NCBI RefSeq assembly: GCF_026213295.1
Contig: NC_079418.1
Location: 6,756,561 to 6,820,560, forward strand
Source: Gadus chalcogrammus
Lineage: Eukaryota > Chordata > Actinopteri > Gadiformes > Gadidae
Reading direction: 5' to 3'
Length of the DNA: 64,000 bases
Shown one piece after another: positions 1 to 11,160 of the stretch (position 1 is its first letter; each line of letters opens with the position of its first letter). The translations under genes and the position numbers were made by a program. The notes under the pieces were generated by a model, which did not search any database, was not told the DNA's origin, and saw only the letters and a list, made by a program, of their open reading frames with translations.

Positions 1-100
1 AGGCCAGGATGGCGGTGCGTTTGTGTGAGTCTCTTAGTGTGCATGTGTGTGTGCGATGGTGGTGGATTTGTGTTTGCGTGTCTATGCGTGTGTGTCTCAC

Positions 101-221
101 CGCTCTGGGCCACGATGGCGGTGTGTTTGCGCAGCATGGCTGCGGCGGTCTCCGACAGCGTGACAATCACCTCCAAAGCAAGCTGTCTCTGCATGTTGTT
201 CAGGTTGGTGTCTGCGCACAG
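101..221 (-). CDS. ipo5: ipo5 coding exon 8
   Basis: This exon is 121 nt, phase 0 to phase 1, encoding [20 protein letters not shown] and onward to [10 protein letters not shown]. The donor is AGCG|GTGAGAC, followed by CA-rich intron. A degraded copy of this exon end plus donor is found at 3070-3105 in an earlier intron. Later exons are outside the window. Confidence 0.94.
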
Positions 222-3200
222 CTGGGGGTTAGGAGAGGGAGAGAGAGGGTCAACTGGGGTCACAATGAAATGATTCTGCTCCGGAGTTGTTGGCCTTTAA
301 AGACATGGTCCCGCTAGGGCTACCCCCACTTCCGGTGGTCGTAGAGAGGAGCTTGGTACCGTTGGAAAGCTCTTCCCTGAGTTAGTATTCAAAAGTATCA
401 ACGTCTAGTCGATAGGACCTTTCGTTCAAAAGTTATTTTGCCAGGGACCATCACTGATGGTCCCGAAGGTAGCTTTCAACCCTTATCCTAACCCTCTAAG
501 CCTCACCCTAATCTAGCAGTTAAACTGCGCTTTACTGGGGGGGGTCCACGGGGGTCGTAGTCTGATGATAATAATAATGGATTGAATTTATATAGACACT
601 CAAAGACGCTTTTACAGGGAAGGGGGAACCTCACTAACCACCACCAGTGTGTAGCATCCACTTGGGTGATGCACGGCAGCCAATCTGCGCCAGAACGCTC
701 ACCACACACCAGCTTGAGTTGGAGAGTGAGGGAATTAATGAGTCAGCCAATTATACAGGAGGATGATTAGGGGGCCAGATTGAATGAGCCTGGATGGACC
801 AGGACACCGGGGAAAACCCTCTCTTTGCGATAAGTGCCCCGGGATCTTTTATGACCTCAGTGAGTCAGGACCTCGGTTTTACATCTCCTCCGAAGGACGG
901 CATCTTCCACAGCACCATACACCCGTCACTGTACTGGGCCATCGGGATTGATGAGTGAAGGGGCCAGAGGGAAGAGTGCCACCTATAGGCCACCACCCGA
1001 CACCACTTAAAGCACCTGGTATTACCAGGCGGTCTCCCATCCAGGTACTAACCAGGCCCGACCATGCTTAGTTTCCGAGATCAGACGAGATCGGGCTTGT
1101 CCATGGTGGTAGGGCCGATGATGAGGTGGTCGATAGGTGTTAATTAAAATGTATTGTAAGGGCGAGTGTGATGGCCGTTACATGCCGATCAGGGTTTGAG
1201 GTTCTACGAGCGACCCTTCGTTTAACGAAGAGTCCAGGCGTCCCCCGGGGCCGTGGGGCCCCCAGACCCCTGACTCACCTTGAGGCTGAGCTGCAGCGTA
1301 GCCTCCAGGTTGGGCCTCAGGTATTTCGGCGCCGTGTCGGCGATCTCCACCAGGGACTTGAGCACAGAGTCGTCGGCCTGGTAACAGGACTCGTTCACCA
1401 CCTAGGAGGCCACAGAAACGGGGAGGAGACCAAAAGAGTAGGGACAGTGGAAGGGGGAGTACAGGGAGATGGACACGTTTTTGCTTATTAAGTACATTTA
1501 CTATGAATGCAGTGGTTCCCCTACAAATTTCTTTTTTTTTAACAAGAGGAGAGGAGAGCTTCTGCTTATCACTTTAAAATACGAATGTTGTATTATTTTG
1601 GGCTACGCTAAATAATATAACATTCTGTGCGCTACGTACGCTGGATATGCGCTTCATATCCAGGTCAATTCACACACCTGTGAGTAAAGCATAGCTATAA
1701 ACGGATAGGAACTTCCGTAAAGTTGGAAATAAATTGGCAGATTCAGAGTTTGGGTTCAATAGATCATCAGTGAAACATCGTTTCGACAGGTCGATAAGTA
1801 GATTGGCGAACAAAGAGCTTGTGTGTTGCTGACGGATGTCACAATCTCTGTGTTCGTCAATCTACCTATCGAGCCTCAAAAGCAAGATGGCGTCGACGGG
1901 TGATCTGCTGATGGTATTGTGTGCATAAAATGTCCTTTTTAATAAACAATCTGTATTCTGTACACTTACAAAGTTATCAATGCCTCGTTTTATATGTTAA
2001 GACCCTTATTATACTACCAAAGAAGTGTCTGGCTACTTCCAGCATTGTAAGTGATTTAAAGTAGCGATTTAGTTTTTACCATAACAAATGCCCCCATCGT
2101 TCCAAGTTTATAGCGTTTTGGTGGAATCGGCTAAAAACAACCAACTTAAGAATGCGTCTATACGCGCTTTTCTGCTCCCAAACGAACATTCCAACTCGTA
2201 ATTATATTAAACATATCCAAGATCCATTTCACACCGGAATTGTCCTTTCAAGTACACAAGAGTACAATTCTTTGGCTTGGTTCCTCAACAACCACATAGC
2301 AGCTAAAAGGACCACAGCAAGGAGGAAGCGAAAAGACCAAGGAGGGGTGGAAGGGTGAGTACAGGGAGATGGACACGCGTGTGGAAAACACAAAGCTTTG
2401 TTGCGGTTCGCGTGCGGTGGAATTCAGTTGGACTGGTTCCCGTTTCCCGGCTATGGGAGGTGAGACTTCTGTAAGATCCCATCCCATGCTTTTTCAGGGT
2501 TAATAATATCATTAGGGGTTAGTACTAGAATAGGGTTACCTAATCATGGTGAATAAAATGTTTTGTTGAGTTTCTATTGCACCATGCTCTTTCCGTCATT
2601 TAGGAATCTCACGGCCACCCCACGACAAATACCCAATATTCTACAGAGAAAAAACAAACATCCAAAATGCTAGTAAACAAAAACTGAGAAAAGAAAAACA
2701 GAAAAAAATAAAATAAAAATTAACCCAATGAAAAAGCGCAAAAGTTTCATATCCTTGGGGAGTCACCGAGACCCCTCAACGATATGACACGGTCGTGACC
2801 CCTCGAGGGTGACCCGAGGGGTCAAACCAAGGGGTCAGACCTCACAACAGGGGGGAAACCTTTGCATGGGAGGTGTGTCTGTCTGTGTGTGCCTCACACC
2901 AGGGGGAGAACCTTCGTATAGGCGGGTTCTGTCTGTCTGTCTGTGTGTGCCTCACACCAGGGGGGGAATCTCGTATAGGAGGTGTGACTGTCTGTGTGTG
3001 CCTCACACCAGGGGGGGAACCTTTGTATAGGAGGTGTGCGTGTGCGTGTGCGTCTGCGCGCGCGCATGGGTCTCTCACCGCTCTGGGCCATGACGGCTGT
3101 GTGTGATGGGTCAAACCAAGTGGTCTGGTGTGAGGGGTCAGACTAGGGCTGCAGGATATATCGGCTATGTACGATATATCGATATAATTTCCACGGGGAT

Positions 3201-6200
3201 ACAAGATTTGACAATATCGTTTATATCGATATGCGTTAAAATGGTCAGTTTCCCCCTCAAGCGTCTACAGCGCTTGCCTTGGAGACTGTGAGCGCGACCC
3301 CTCCCCCTCCCACTCTGTCTTTCCGAACATGCCGTGTGCAAAGACGCCTCATTCCCGCCCCCGCCGCCCCCTCACAACACAACAAGCATGGATGATACCC
3401 GTAAAGAAAACGAGACGGCGGCGGTAGTCGAAATTGTTTCAAAGAGGAGAAACAATTTTACAGCAGCGGTACAAAGTGCAGTATAAGGAATGCGTAATAC
3501 TCTGTGGCTGTGCTGCTGCATCACCGGCCGCGACAGTTTCTTTTGCCCCGAAACCAGGGCCGGCGCTCGGCAAATGTGTTGGGGGCGCCCTCTGGTGACT
3601 CTCTTAATTAATGAATTAAAATATACGAAACAAGCGAAATGGAACCAAACATGTTCCCAAATGGAACGGAGAAGGGAGGGGTCGGGGGATTAAAGTTACG
3701 GCGCACTGAAACCCTCACGTAGTACACAGGACAATGCGACGAAGCCAATGCTCTTATTGGTAGCTAATGTGTGTAACCTACAGCTTTCACATGGTGCAGT
3801 CATACTGACCTATGTTTTAATAAAAGTGCTTGCAACATCTCACATGTGGCTTTTGACTTAGAAAAAAAACATCTAACCCACTCTATAGAAAATATCGAGA
3901 TATATATCGTATATCACCATTCAGCCAAAAAATATCGGGATATCATATTTTGCCCATATCGTGCAGCCCTAGGTCAGACCTCACACCAGAACGGGCTCTG
4001 GGGTTCGGAGGAACGGAGACGGCGGGGTCGTACCTGCAGGATGCCGGGCAGCAGGTCGGAGAAGTGTTTGAGGAGGGGGGTGTTGCCCTCGTTGGATAGG
4101 ACGAAGGAGGCGGCTGCACGGGCGGCCAGGGTGCGGATCTGAGGGGGGTAGGAGGGCAGAGACCCATGAGCAACACGCAACTAAGGACAAGGTGAACTTC
4201 ATTATCCAAGTAGGAAATGAATGTGGTCTCCATTACACGCTCCATTGCGATACAGCCTACTGCATAGCATTAAAAAAACAAATACAAAACATCAAAAGAA
4301 AAACAAGGACAAGACAGACAGAGCAGTAAGAACATAGAAAACATGACAAGCATGTATGAATAAATAAAATAGTTAAGTACAGATACATACAGTATGCTCA
4401 TAGTTTAAAATGACTAAGACTTTTTAAGTATATTGTTGTACAGCCTTATTTCTGTAGGCACAAAAGACTTGCTATACCAAGTGGTCCTAATTTTTCTTTG
4501 CAGGAGTCTGCCATTTGACCTGTTGCTTCTTAAGAATTGGACCACAGAGGAAAGCTCAAACCCCTGGTCTGGTGTTAACTGAGGCTCCCCCTCTAGAGGG
4601 ATTCAAACCCATACACCAAAGATACTCAACACCACACTGGGAGTACTGGCAATTGATTCTTCAAACTGGTTCATTAAACGGGTATAGGAGGACACCGGTT
4701 CATTTAACTGGTATAGGAGGACACTGGTTCATTAAACTGGTATAGGAGGACACTGGTTCATTCCCAGAGAAAGGACCAAGTTCCTTTAGGTCGGGTTGGA
4801 GTCCCGACGTGGGTACCAGAGACTGTTAATTTGATCTTAAATACATTGCACTTTCTAAAATGCTTTTTTAACTTTTCTATCTATTTTTAAAATGCCTTTT
4901 TCTAACTTTGCCTTTATTTTCTATTATTTAATTTTATGACCATGTTTCTATGTGAAGCACTTTGAGCCTGCCTCGTGTATGAAAAGTGCTATATAAATAA
5001 AGTTGCCTTGCCTTGCCTAAACTGGTACAGAAGGACACTGCCCTCAGGGGCTCAAGGGTCATGACCTCAGGGGCTCCTACCTGTGGGTTTTCCTGGTCCT
5101 GCATGCACTGGACCAGCATACGTTTGATGACCTCCATGTAATGCTGCTGCTGGTTCCCGAAGATCCCCGGGAAATTCCTGGAGAAGTTAGGGAAAACGGT
5201 GGAACGTCAACATCGGAACGACGCAGAAAAACGTTTACCCAATCACAGCGACCGATCTAGAACAATCTAGTGTACCCTGTTTGTTTGAACCTGACATGAA
5301 CGCATGAATAAATCGAGCACATTAGGAGGTAGAGCGGGTTGGCTGGTAACCTGAAGGTTGCTAGTTTGATTCCCGACTCCAGCTAGCTGAGTGTGGAGGT
5401 GTCTCTGAGCGAGACGCCTCACCCCGACTGCTACTGACCAGCTTGCTGTCGCCCTGAGAGGTCGACTCTGCCGTTGGTGAATGTTTTTGTGTAAGGGTGA
5501 ATGTGTTTGTGGATGACTGTGTGAATGGCGACTGTGTGTGACTGTGTGTGTGAATTGGTGACTGTGTACGTGTGTGAATATGTTCTTGAAAGCGTGAATG
5601 TGAATTCATTGATGAATGTGCGTATGCATGGGTGAATAAATGAATGCGTGTATGCATGGGGGAATGGATGAATGTGAGCATGAATGGGTTAATGGATGAA
5701 TTTCTGTATGAATTGGTGAATGCGTGTATGAATGGGTGAGAGAGAGCCCGGCGGTGCTCACCAGAAGATGTGCAGGGCCGACTCCCTGAGGCTCACGTCC
5801 TGGGAGTTGACCGAGTCGAACAGGAACTTAAGGAGCTCTGGCCACTGGTTGTTCCCGTCGTCACCTGGAGGGAACCGAGAAGGAACCGCACGTCAGGCAG
5901 GGCACCAAGACAGAGCACAGATCTAGAGCAGTCAGAACGCTGATCTGATAACAGATCTAGAACCGTCAGAACACAGACCTGACAACAGATCTAGAACCGT
6001 TAGACCCATCAGAACACAGATCTGACAACCGATCTAGAACCTTCAGCGAACAGCTGTAGAACCACCAGTAAACCGCTCCAGAACCACGACAACCGATCCG
6101 ACCACAGATGGTCCCCACGGTGAGCCCAGGCGTCCCCAGAGCGCGTTCTCACCGACGAGGTTGCGCGACAGCTCGGCGGCGATGTCGCAGACCTTCTTGC

Positions 6201-9200
6201 GGATGTTGGGTGAGGCCTCGGTCTGGATGCTGGCCAGGAGCTCCGTCTTCACGGCCGTCTGCATCTCCACCGTCAGCCCCGGGTAGATCTCCTCGAAGGA
6301 GGAGGACAGCAGCCTGCGCAGGAGCACTGCCGCCATCTGCTTCACCTGAGGGGGGTTAGGGGGAGCCGGGGGACAGGGGAGCAGGGGGTCAGTGGAGGAG
6401 GAGCAGGGGGTGAGGGGAGTGAGGTGTGGGGTCATCAAGAGGCCGAGGGGCTCCAGAGAACCACAGCCTCTGAAGTCCAGCCTCAGAGGCCATCAGCCTC
6501 TGAAGACCACCAGCCTCTGAAGACCCTCCAGAGCGGCCATGTGCTCTCAGAGACGTCGCGTAGTGAACGTGAGCGGCCAGGTGAGCGCTGAGCAGACAAG
6601 AGCAGCTGCTGCTGCGTCTTCTTCTCCAGGCTCCAGGAAAACACTTCCCTCGCCTCCTCTACCTCCCTCTCCACTTCCTCCTCCTCATTTTAAACTTTTC
6701 CTCATCGACCTGACCTCCTATTCTCCTTCTCAACCTCCCCTCCCTCCTTTACTCTCCTCCTCACCTCATATTCTCCTTCTCAACCTCCCCTTCCTCCTTC
6801 TCATTCTCCTCATCTTCTCCCCTTCCGCCACCTCATTATATATCCTAACTCTGACAATATGACTCTCCCCAAGTCATCGTTTACCGTATATATCCCCCCA
6901 AAAACCATTCACTACAATGCCCTGGTCGCTCTCTTGTCGACTGATAGGTTTCCTTGACTCCCTGGAGATGCACCCCTGCCCCTTGTACGTCTAGCGGGCC
7001 ATGCTAAATGTTTTGTCACGGCCACATGATGAAATCTAGTTCCTCTGGGGTTTTGTCAACACGGAAATAACCCAGAGATGACTGCACATGTTTTTAGACA
7101 TTTCATGTTGTGTTTATTTCAACACACTTGAAACACAGAACTTTTTTTGCAAGACAGTGCGGCATTTGGCTCAGGAGGTAGAGCGGATCGACTGGTAACC
7201 TGAAGGTTGCTAGTTCGGCTCCCGACTCCAGCTAGCTAGAGTGTCGAGGTGTCCCTGAGCGAGACGCCTCAACCTGACTGCCCCTGACCAGCTGGCTGTC
7301 ACCCTGATGGGTTGACTCCGGCGTCGGTGTGTGATTATGAATGAATGGGTGAATGTCAAGACTCACCTCCTCTGTGCCAGTCGCATCTCTGACGGCCTGC
7401 AGCAGAAAGGTCACCTTGTTCTGACCGGGAATCCCATCGTAAGTTTCCTGTGAACGCAGACAGTGTGTCAGGAACACTCCTGGGAACATTTACATTCAGG
7501 GCGTTTGGCGGACGCTTTTACCCAGAGCGACTCACAATAAGTACATGTCAGAATAAAGAGAAACAACGATATATCGCTGTGGTACTGGTAAGGATGTTCA
7601 TAGAACCAAGTTCCAAGCACTAACAATCACTAGGTTAACCCATTCCCCGCATACAAGGAAGATAGCTAGGATTAGATGCTACACCAGGGCTACTTTTAAG
7701 TGTAAGGACGTTCAACATACAATACGTGCGTACTTCAAGTGTGAAAATGAGCGTGTTCAGTGCATTTCACACATGGCCAACATGTGGTGTGCCGAAGAAA
7801 ACTGGATATGCGTGTGTGTGTGTGCGCGCGCCTCTCTGCCTACTAGTGCGTGTGTCCCTGCCTACTAGTGTGTGTGTCCCTGCCTACTAGTGTGTGTCCC
7901 TCCCTACCAGTGTGTGTGTGTGTGTGTGTCCCTGCCTACTAGTGTGTGTCCCTGCCTACTAGTTTTTGTGTGTCCCTGCCTACTAGTGTGTGTCCCTGCC
8001 TACTTATGTGTGTGTTTGTGTGTGAGTGTGTCCCTGCCTACTTATCTGTGTGTCCCTCCTACTTCCGTGTGTGTCTCTGCCTACTAGTGTTTGTGTGTCC
8101 CTCCCTACTTTGTGTGTCCCTGCCTACTTATGCGTGTGTGAGTGCGTGCCCCTGCCTACTCATCCGTGTGTCCCTCCTACTTCCGTGTGTGTCCCTGCCT
8201 ACTTATCTGTGTGTCCCTCCTACTTCCGTGTGTGTCCCTGCCTACTTATCTGTGTGTCCCTCCTACTTCCGTGTGTGTCCCTGCCTACTAGTATTTGTGT
8301 GTCCCTCCCTACTTTGTGTGTGTCCCTGCCTACTAGCTTTTGTGTCCCTGCCTACTTATGCGTGTGTGAGTGTGTCCCTGCCTACTTATCTGTGTGTCCC
8401 TCCTACTTCCGTGTGTGTCCCTGCCTACTTATCTGTGTGTCCCTCCTACTTCCGTGTGTGTCTCTGCCTACTAGTGTTTGTGTGTCCCTCCCTACTTTGT
8501 GTGTGTCCCTGCCTACTTTGTGTGCGTGTCTCCCTCCCTACTTTGTGTGTGTGTCCCTGCCTAGTTGTGTGTGTGTGTGTCCCTGCCTACTATTGTGTGT
8601 CACTCCGTACTTTGTGTGTGTGTGTCCCTGCCTACTCGTGTGTGTGTGTCCCTGCCTACTCGTGTGTGTGTGCGTCCCTGCCTACTTGTGTGTGTGTGTG
8701 TGTGACTGTGTGTGTCCCTGCCTACGTGTGTGAGTGTCCCTCCCTATGTGTGTGAGTGTCCCTCCCTACGTGTGTGTGTGTGTCCCTCCCTACTTGTATG
8801 CATCCCTGCCTACTTCTGTTTGTGTGTGTGTGTGTGTGTGTGTGCGTGCGCGTGTGTCTTTCTCTGTGTACCTCCATCTCTGTGTGTGCATTCACACGTG
8901 TGCGTTTCCACCAGAAGCCTGGATTCCACTGAGCTTAAACGAGACAGTCCACCGGACCCACACAACAGAATCGCTGACCGATGGCGCGATACGTTTATAA
9001 CACGTATCCAAAAGTGGGGACCCCTCACTGTACGTGATAAGACCCTAATCAGGGGGGAGGGAAAGGGTGAGGGAGAGAAAGGGCCAGAGAGACCGTGGAC
9101 CGTGACTGCAGCACCCCTCACTGTATGGGATAAGACCCTAATCGGGGGGGGGGGGGGGGCGTTGAGGGAGTGAAAGGGTGAGGGACAGAAAGGGTGAGGG

Positions 9201-10498
9201 AGAGAAAGGGTGAGGGAGTGAAAGGGCCAGAGACACTAGTAGACGATGACCGCAGCACACATCCAGTGACTCAGTGAGACTAATCCAGTGATCCGAGAGG
9301 GAGATCGCAGTGACCCCAGGCGAAGGCTTTGCAGTGACGCGACTTGGGCCAAGGGGGTTTAATCTCAATTAATCAATTAGTTAGTCAATTAACCAAAGCA
9401 TAGGGAGTTTATGATTCTGCAGGGAGACAGCGGGGATGGCAGTACAGTGAACCCCTGATAACACATGGAGACCACGTCACGACACACTGATCGATGTACA
9501 CAGGCTCCCTCCCATTATGTCAATAACAAACAGGTAATCAATAAACTAAGGTCACTAGTTAAACCGATGATTATGGTGGGACCGTGTGGCGCAGAACTAG
9601 TGCGACTAGGCGAACATGTTAGCAGACTGGACAGCAGCTAAACCAGTCAGCTGCTATATCACTCGCTAACAGGGAAGTTAATCAGTCAGCCAACTCGAAA
9701 GTCACAAGTCTAAGACCTCAACTACCCAGTCCGCTAACTAGTCTGCTAACCAGTCAGCTGTGCTAGTTTCCCCTTCACGCCACGACTATGGTGTCTATCA
9801 CACATCTCTGGCTAGGTGGCTAAGGGTTAGCATCGTACATTTAGCACATGTACCAGGGCCTGTGATCAGTCCACGCTGCAGCACGGTGGATAAAGTTAGC
9901 GCTACCTGGCTAAGCTAATGAACTAGTGCTAACTTTATGTTGCGTGGACGGCGCACGCTAGCTATCCTGCTAGCGTGCGCCGTCTACAAAACACGGGAGA
10001 TAAGGTTAGCACTACGCTAGTTAGCTGAGCTAGCGTGCACCGTCCACACAACACGGGGGGGGGGGTAAAGTTAGCACTAGGCTAGTAAGCTGAGCTAGCG
10101 TGCACCGTCCACGATACATTGGGCTAAAGTTAGCACTAAGCTAGCTAGCTTAGTTAGCGACACGACTCGGGTGGCCGGTTTCGCGGGTGTGTCGGCTCCC
10201 CACGTGGGGCAGCCCCGCGATCCGCGCCTCACCGCCGCGGCGGGAACCCAGCGCGCGCGCACACACACACATACACACGCACACATACACGCAGCTAGCC
10301 CCGGTTAGCTTGCGAGAGCTAACAACGGTTTCTCCCCTCCGCAACTGATCCGCTCCGCGTCAACCGTCAACGTTTTCGGGATCGGATCGGGATCGCGTTC
10401 CTCCCCGGCTCCCGCCTCACCTCTGACTGCTTCCTGATGCCGTTGTCGGGGCTCATAAGGTTGCCCAGCAGGAGGTAGAATTGCTGCTGTTCCGCCAT
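101..10498 (-). CDS. ipo5: importin-5 (karyopherin beta-3), 5' part of gene, eight coding exons
   Basis: Importin-5 is a nuclear import receptor made of HEAT repeats. It carries ribosomal proteins and other cargoes through the nuclear pore and releases them on RanGTP binding. Exons on the minus strand are 10498-10421, 7447-7367, 6345-6153, 5864-5762, 5177-5081, 4138-4034, 1401-1279 and 221-101. Every join is GT-AG and in phase; together they encode about 300 residues, against roughly 1,100 in vertebrate IPO5, so the gene continues beyond position 1. The product opens [19 protein letters not shown] and keeps blocks diagnostic of IPO5, such as [32 protein letters not shown] and [20 protein letters not shown]. 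The start ATG at 10498 fits the family N-terminus directly. Introns carry SINEs, a hAT element and minisatellites. The identification comes from recalled family sequence and is very likely correct; a paralogue such as RANBP6 is unlikely because that gene is intronless. Confidence 0.95.
560..1120 (-). repeat. 5S rRNA-derived SINE (SINE3-like)
   Basis: On the minus strand the head (about 1120 to 1013) closely follows vertebrate 5S rRNA. It includes GATCTCGTCTGATCTCGGAA and the C-box region ending GGATGGGAGACCGCC. The rest is a SINE body (about 1010-590) and an ATT-rich tail near 565. This is the layout of the fish SINE3 class, in which a 5S-type internal pol III promoter drives the element. It lies in ipo5 intron 7 in the same orientation as the gene and is not a functional 5S gene. 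Confidence 0.85.
1279..1401 (-). CDS. ipo5: ipo5 coding exon 7
   Basis: This exon is 123 nt (41 residues), starting [20 protein letters not shown] and ending TLQLSLK. The acceptor is CCTAG|GTGG and the donor AAG|GTGAGT, phase 0 at both ends. Confidence 0.95.
1402..3135. other. ipo5 intron 6, distal part: no gene seen
   Basis: I see no exon here. A block of about 35 bp (agtacagggagatggacacg with flanks) occurs at about 1448-1482 and again at 2344-2378, bracketing about 870 bp. A GT-rich minisatellite of roughly 60-bp units with GCCTCACACCAGGGG occupies about 2840-3050. Confidence 0.7.
2840..3050. repeat. minisatellite, about 60-bp units, four copies
   Basis: Four tandem degenerate units share tgtgtgcctcacaccagggg followed by gaacctttgtatagg or a close variant. 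They lie in ipo5 intron 6 and run directly into the exon-8-like fragment at 3070. Confidence 0.85.
3144..3971. mobile_element. hAT-family element, non-autonomous, with 8-bp target duplication
   Basis: The terminal inverted repeats are TAGGGCTGCAGGATAT at the left and ATATCGTGCAGCCCTA at the right. The flanking direct repeat GGTCAGAC (3136-3143 and 3972-3979) is 8 bp, as expected for hAT. The interior holds a short open frame at about 3391-3485 starting MDDTRKENE that resembles the start of ZBED1-like hAT transposases. No complete transposase is present. Confidence 0.9.
4034..4138 (-). CDS. ipo5: ipo5 coding exon 6
   Basis: This exon is 105 nt (35 residues), starting [19 protein letters not shown] and ending LLPGILQ, phase 0 at both ends. 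A hAT element (3144-3971) begins about 60 bp beyond its donor. Confidence 0.94.
4850..5025 (+). repeat. retroposon tail with TTGCC repeats
   Basis: The sequence runs through a TATATAAATAAAGT motif and ends in tandem TTGCC units near 5010-5019. This is a tail type common in fish retroposons. The family is not resolved. Confidence 0.5.
5081..5177 (-). CDS. ipo5: ipo5 coding exon 5
   Basis: This exon is 97 nt. It completes the split Trp codon and encodes [20 protein letters not shown] and onward to QENPQ, ending in phase 0 at CAG|GTAGGA. Confidence 0.94.
5325..5750 (+). repeat. tRNA-derived SINE with GAATG-rich tail
   Basis: GGAGGTAGAGCGGGTTGG and GTTTGATTCCC match tRNA-type A and B boxes. The unique body (CTGAGCGAGACGCCTCA) is shared with the copy at 7168-7350. 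The tail is a degenerate gtgaatgggtgaatgtg minisatellite. It lies in ipo5 intron 4. Confidence 0.85.
5762..5864 (-). CDS. ipo5: ipo5 coding exon 4
   Basis: This exon is 103 nt, phase 1 to phase 2. It encodes [19 protein letters not shown] and ends in ALHIFW, with the Trp codon split TG|G across the intron. Confidence 0.94.
6153..6345 (-). CDS. ipo5: ipo5 coding exon 3
   Basis: This exon is 193 nt, phase 0 to phase 1. It carries the motifs [14 protein letters not shown] and [15 protein letters not shown], typical of the first HEAT repeats of importin-5. Confidence 0.95.
7168..7350 (+). repeat. tRNA-derived SINE, same family as 5325
   Basis: The A-box-like TGGCTCAGGAGGTAGAGCGG and B-box-like AGTTCGGCTCCCG are followed by the same body as the 5325 copy, including CTGAGCGAGACGCCTCAACC. 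It is antisense to ipo5 and ends about 20 bp from exon 2. Confidence 0.87.
7367..7447 (-). CDS. ipo5: ipo5 coding exon 2
   Basis: This exon encodes 27 residues, [19 protein letters not shown] and onward, and is phase 0 at both ends. The acceptor is CAG|GAAAC and the donor GAG|GTGAGT. A tRNA-derived SINE lies directly downstream in the intron (7168-7350). Confidence 0.95.
7490..7760 (-). repeat. dispersed retroposon copy (family also at 17400 and 32430)
   Basis: On the minus strand this carries GGGTTAACCTAGTGATTGTT and a tail reading GTGAGTCGCTCTGGGTAAAA, a common fish SINE-tail type. The same sequence recurs on the plus strand near 17460-17600 and 32440-32660. No coding capacity was seen. 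Confidence 0.75.
7820..8830. repeat. minisatellite of about 27-bp units in ipo5 intron 1
   Basis: About 1 kb of tandem units built on tgtgtgtccctgcctacta, with variants ctacttccg and ctccctac. The open frames through it are repeat artefacts. The array passes into a plain TG tract at about 8820-8860. Confidence 0.95.
8860..10420. other. ipo5 intron 1, proximal part: no gene; tandem 70-bp repeats and hairpin
   Basis: No exon is seen. Between about 9890 and 10160 there are three to four degenerate copies of a unit of roughly 70 bp containing GCTAGCGTGCACCGTCCAC and TAAAGTTAGCACTA. A perfect hairpin lies at 9947-9984. The 9040-9230 region holds GGGAGAGAAAGGG repeats. Confidence 0.75.
9947..9984. 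repeat. perfect 16-bp inverted repeat, 6-nt loop
   Basis: The arms GACGGCGCACGCTAGC (9947-9962) and GCTAGCGTGCGCCGTC (9969-9984) pair perfectly around TATCCT. It is part of the degenerate 70-bp repeat set in ipo5 intron 1. Confidence 0.9.
10421..10498 (-). CDS. ipo5: ipo5 coding exon 1
   Basis: This exon encodes 26 residues from the start codon ([19 protein letters not shown] onward) and ends at a phase-0 donor, GAG|GTGAGG. It sits in a GC- and CpG-rich stretch, as expected for a promoter-proximal first coding exon. Confidence 0.93.
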
Positions 10499-10599
10499 TG
10501 CAGTGAGATCCAGGGGGAAGAAGGAGCAGCAGCCCGGTGGAAGAGAGACGTGAGCGGCGGACGGCGCTGTTTTGCCCGACCCCCCCGTGGTCCCCGCCG

Positions 10600-10660
10600 C
10601 TCCGCGAGGTGATTGGCCGGCGCCGATGACACAATGACACAACTACGTCGCGATTGGTCC
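10600..10660 (-). promoter_or_regulatory. candidate ipo5 promoter CCAAT boxes
   Basis: Two CCAAT boxes on the minus strand (ATTGG on the plus strand at 10612-10616 and 10653-10657) lie 115-160 bp upstream of the ipo5 start codon in CpG-rich DNA. This is typical of NF-Y-driven TATA-less promoters. The transcription start was not determined. Confidence 0.5.
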
Positions 10661-10676
10661 GTCGGCAGTCAATCAG

Positions 10677-10817
<141 letters not shown>

Positions 10818-10918
10818 CGTGCATAATAATACATTTTATTTATTTAAGAAATAGATTTTTGTGTAATAAATGTTTATACATGTTTGTGTATGATGTGTTT
10901 ATATACGTGTGTGTGCGT

Positions 10919-10955
<37 letters not shown>

Positions 10956-11160
10956 GCAAAGGGATTGCGATTGGATTGGCTGCTGGGAGGGACGGGGGGC
11001 GTGAACGAGGTGATTGGAAGGCGCGCCAAACGAACACGTTGGGAGCGGTAATGGTTGTAATAGCGCCGCGGAGATAATTGCGTAACTGTACGTTCACACC
11101 AAAAGCTGTAAAAGAGGCAGAATAGCTTCAAACGCAGCGCTGTCCAAAATATGTACAGCT

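Noticed and set aside
1013..1120. Possible 5S rRNA gene on the minus strand
   Set aside because: The 5S-like part is fused to a SINE body with an ATT tail and lacks the 5S 3' end and terminator, so it is a SINE3-type head.
7872..8755. Long plus-strand frames with LPTSVCV repeats
   Set aside because: They are generated by the 27-bp minisatellite inside ipo5 intron 1.
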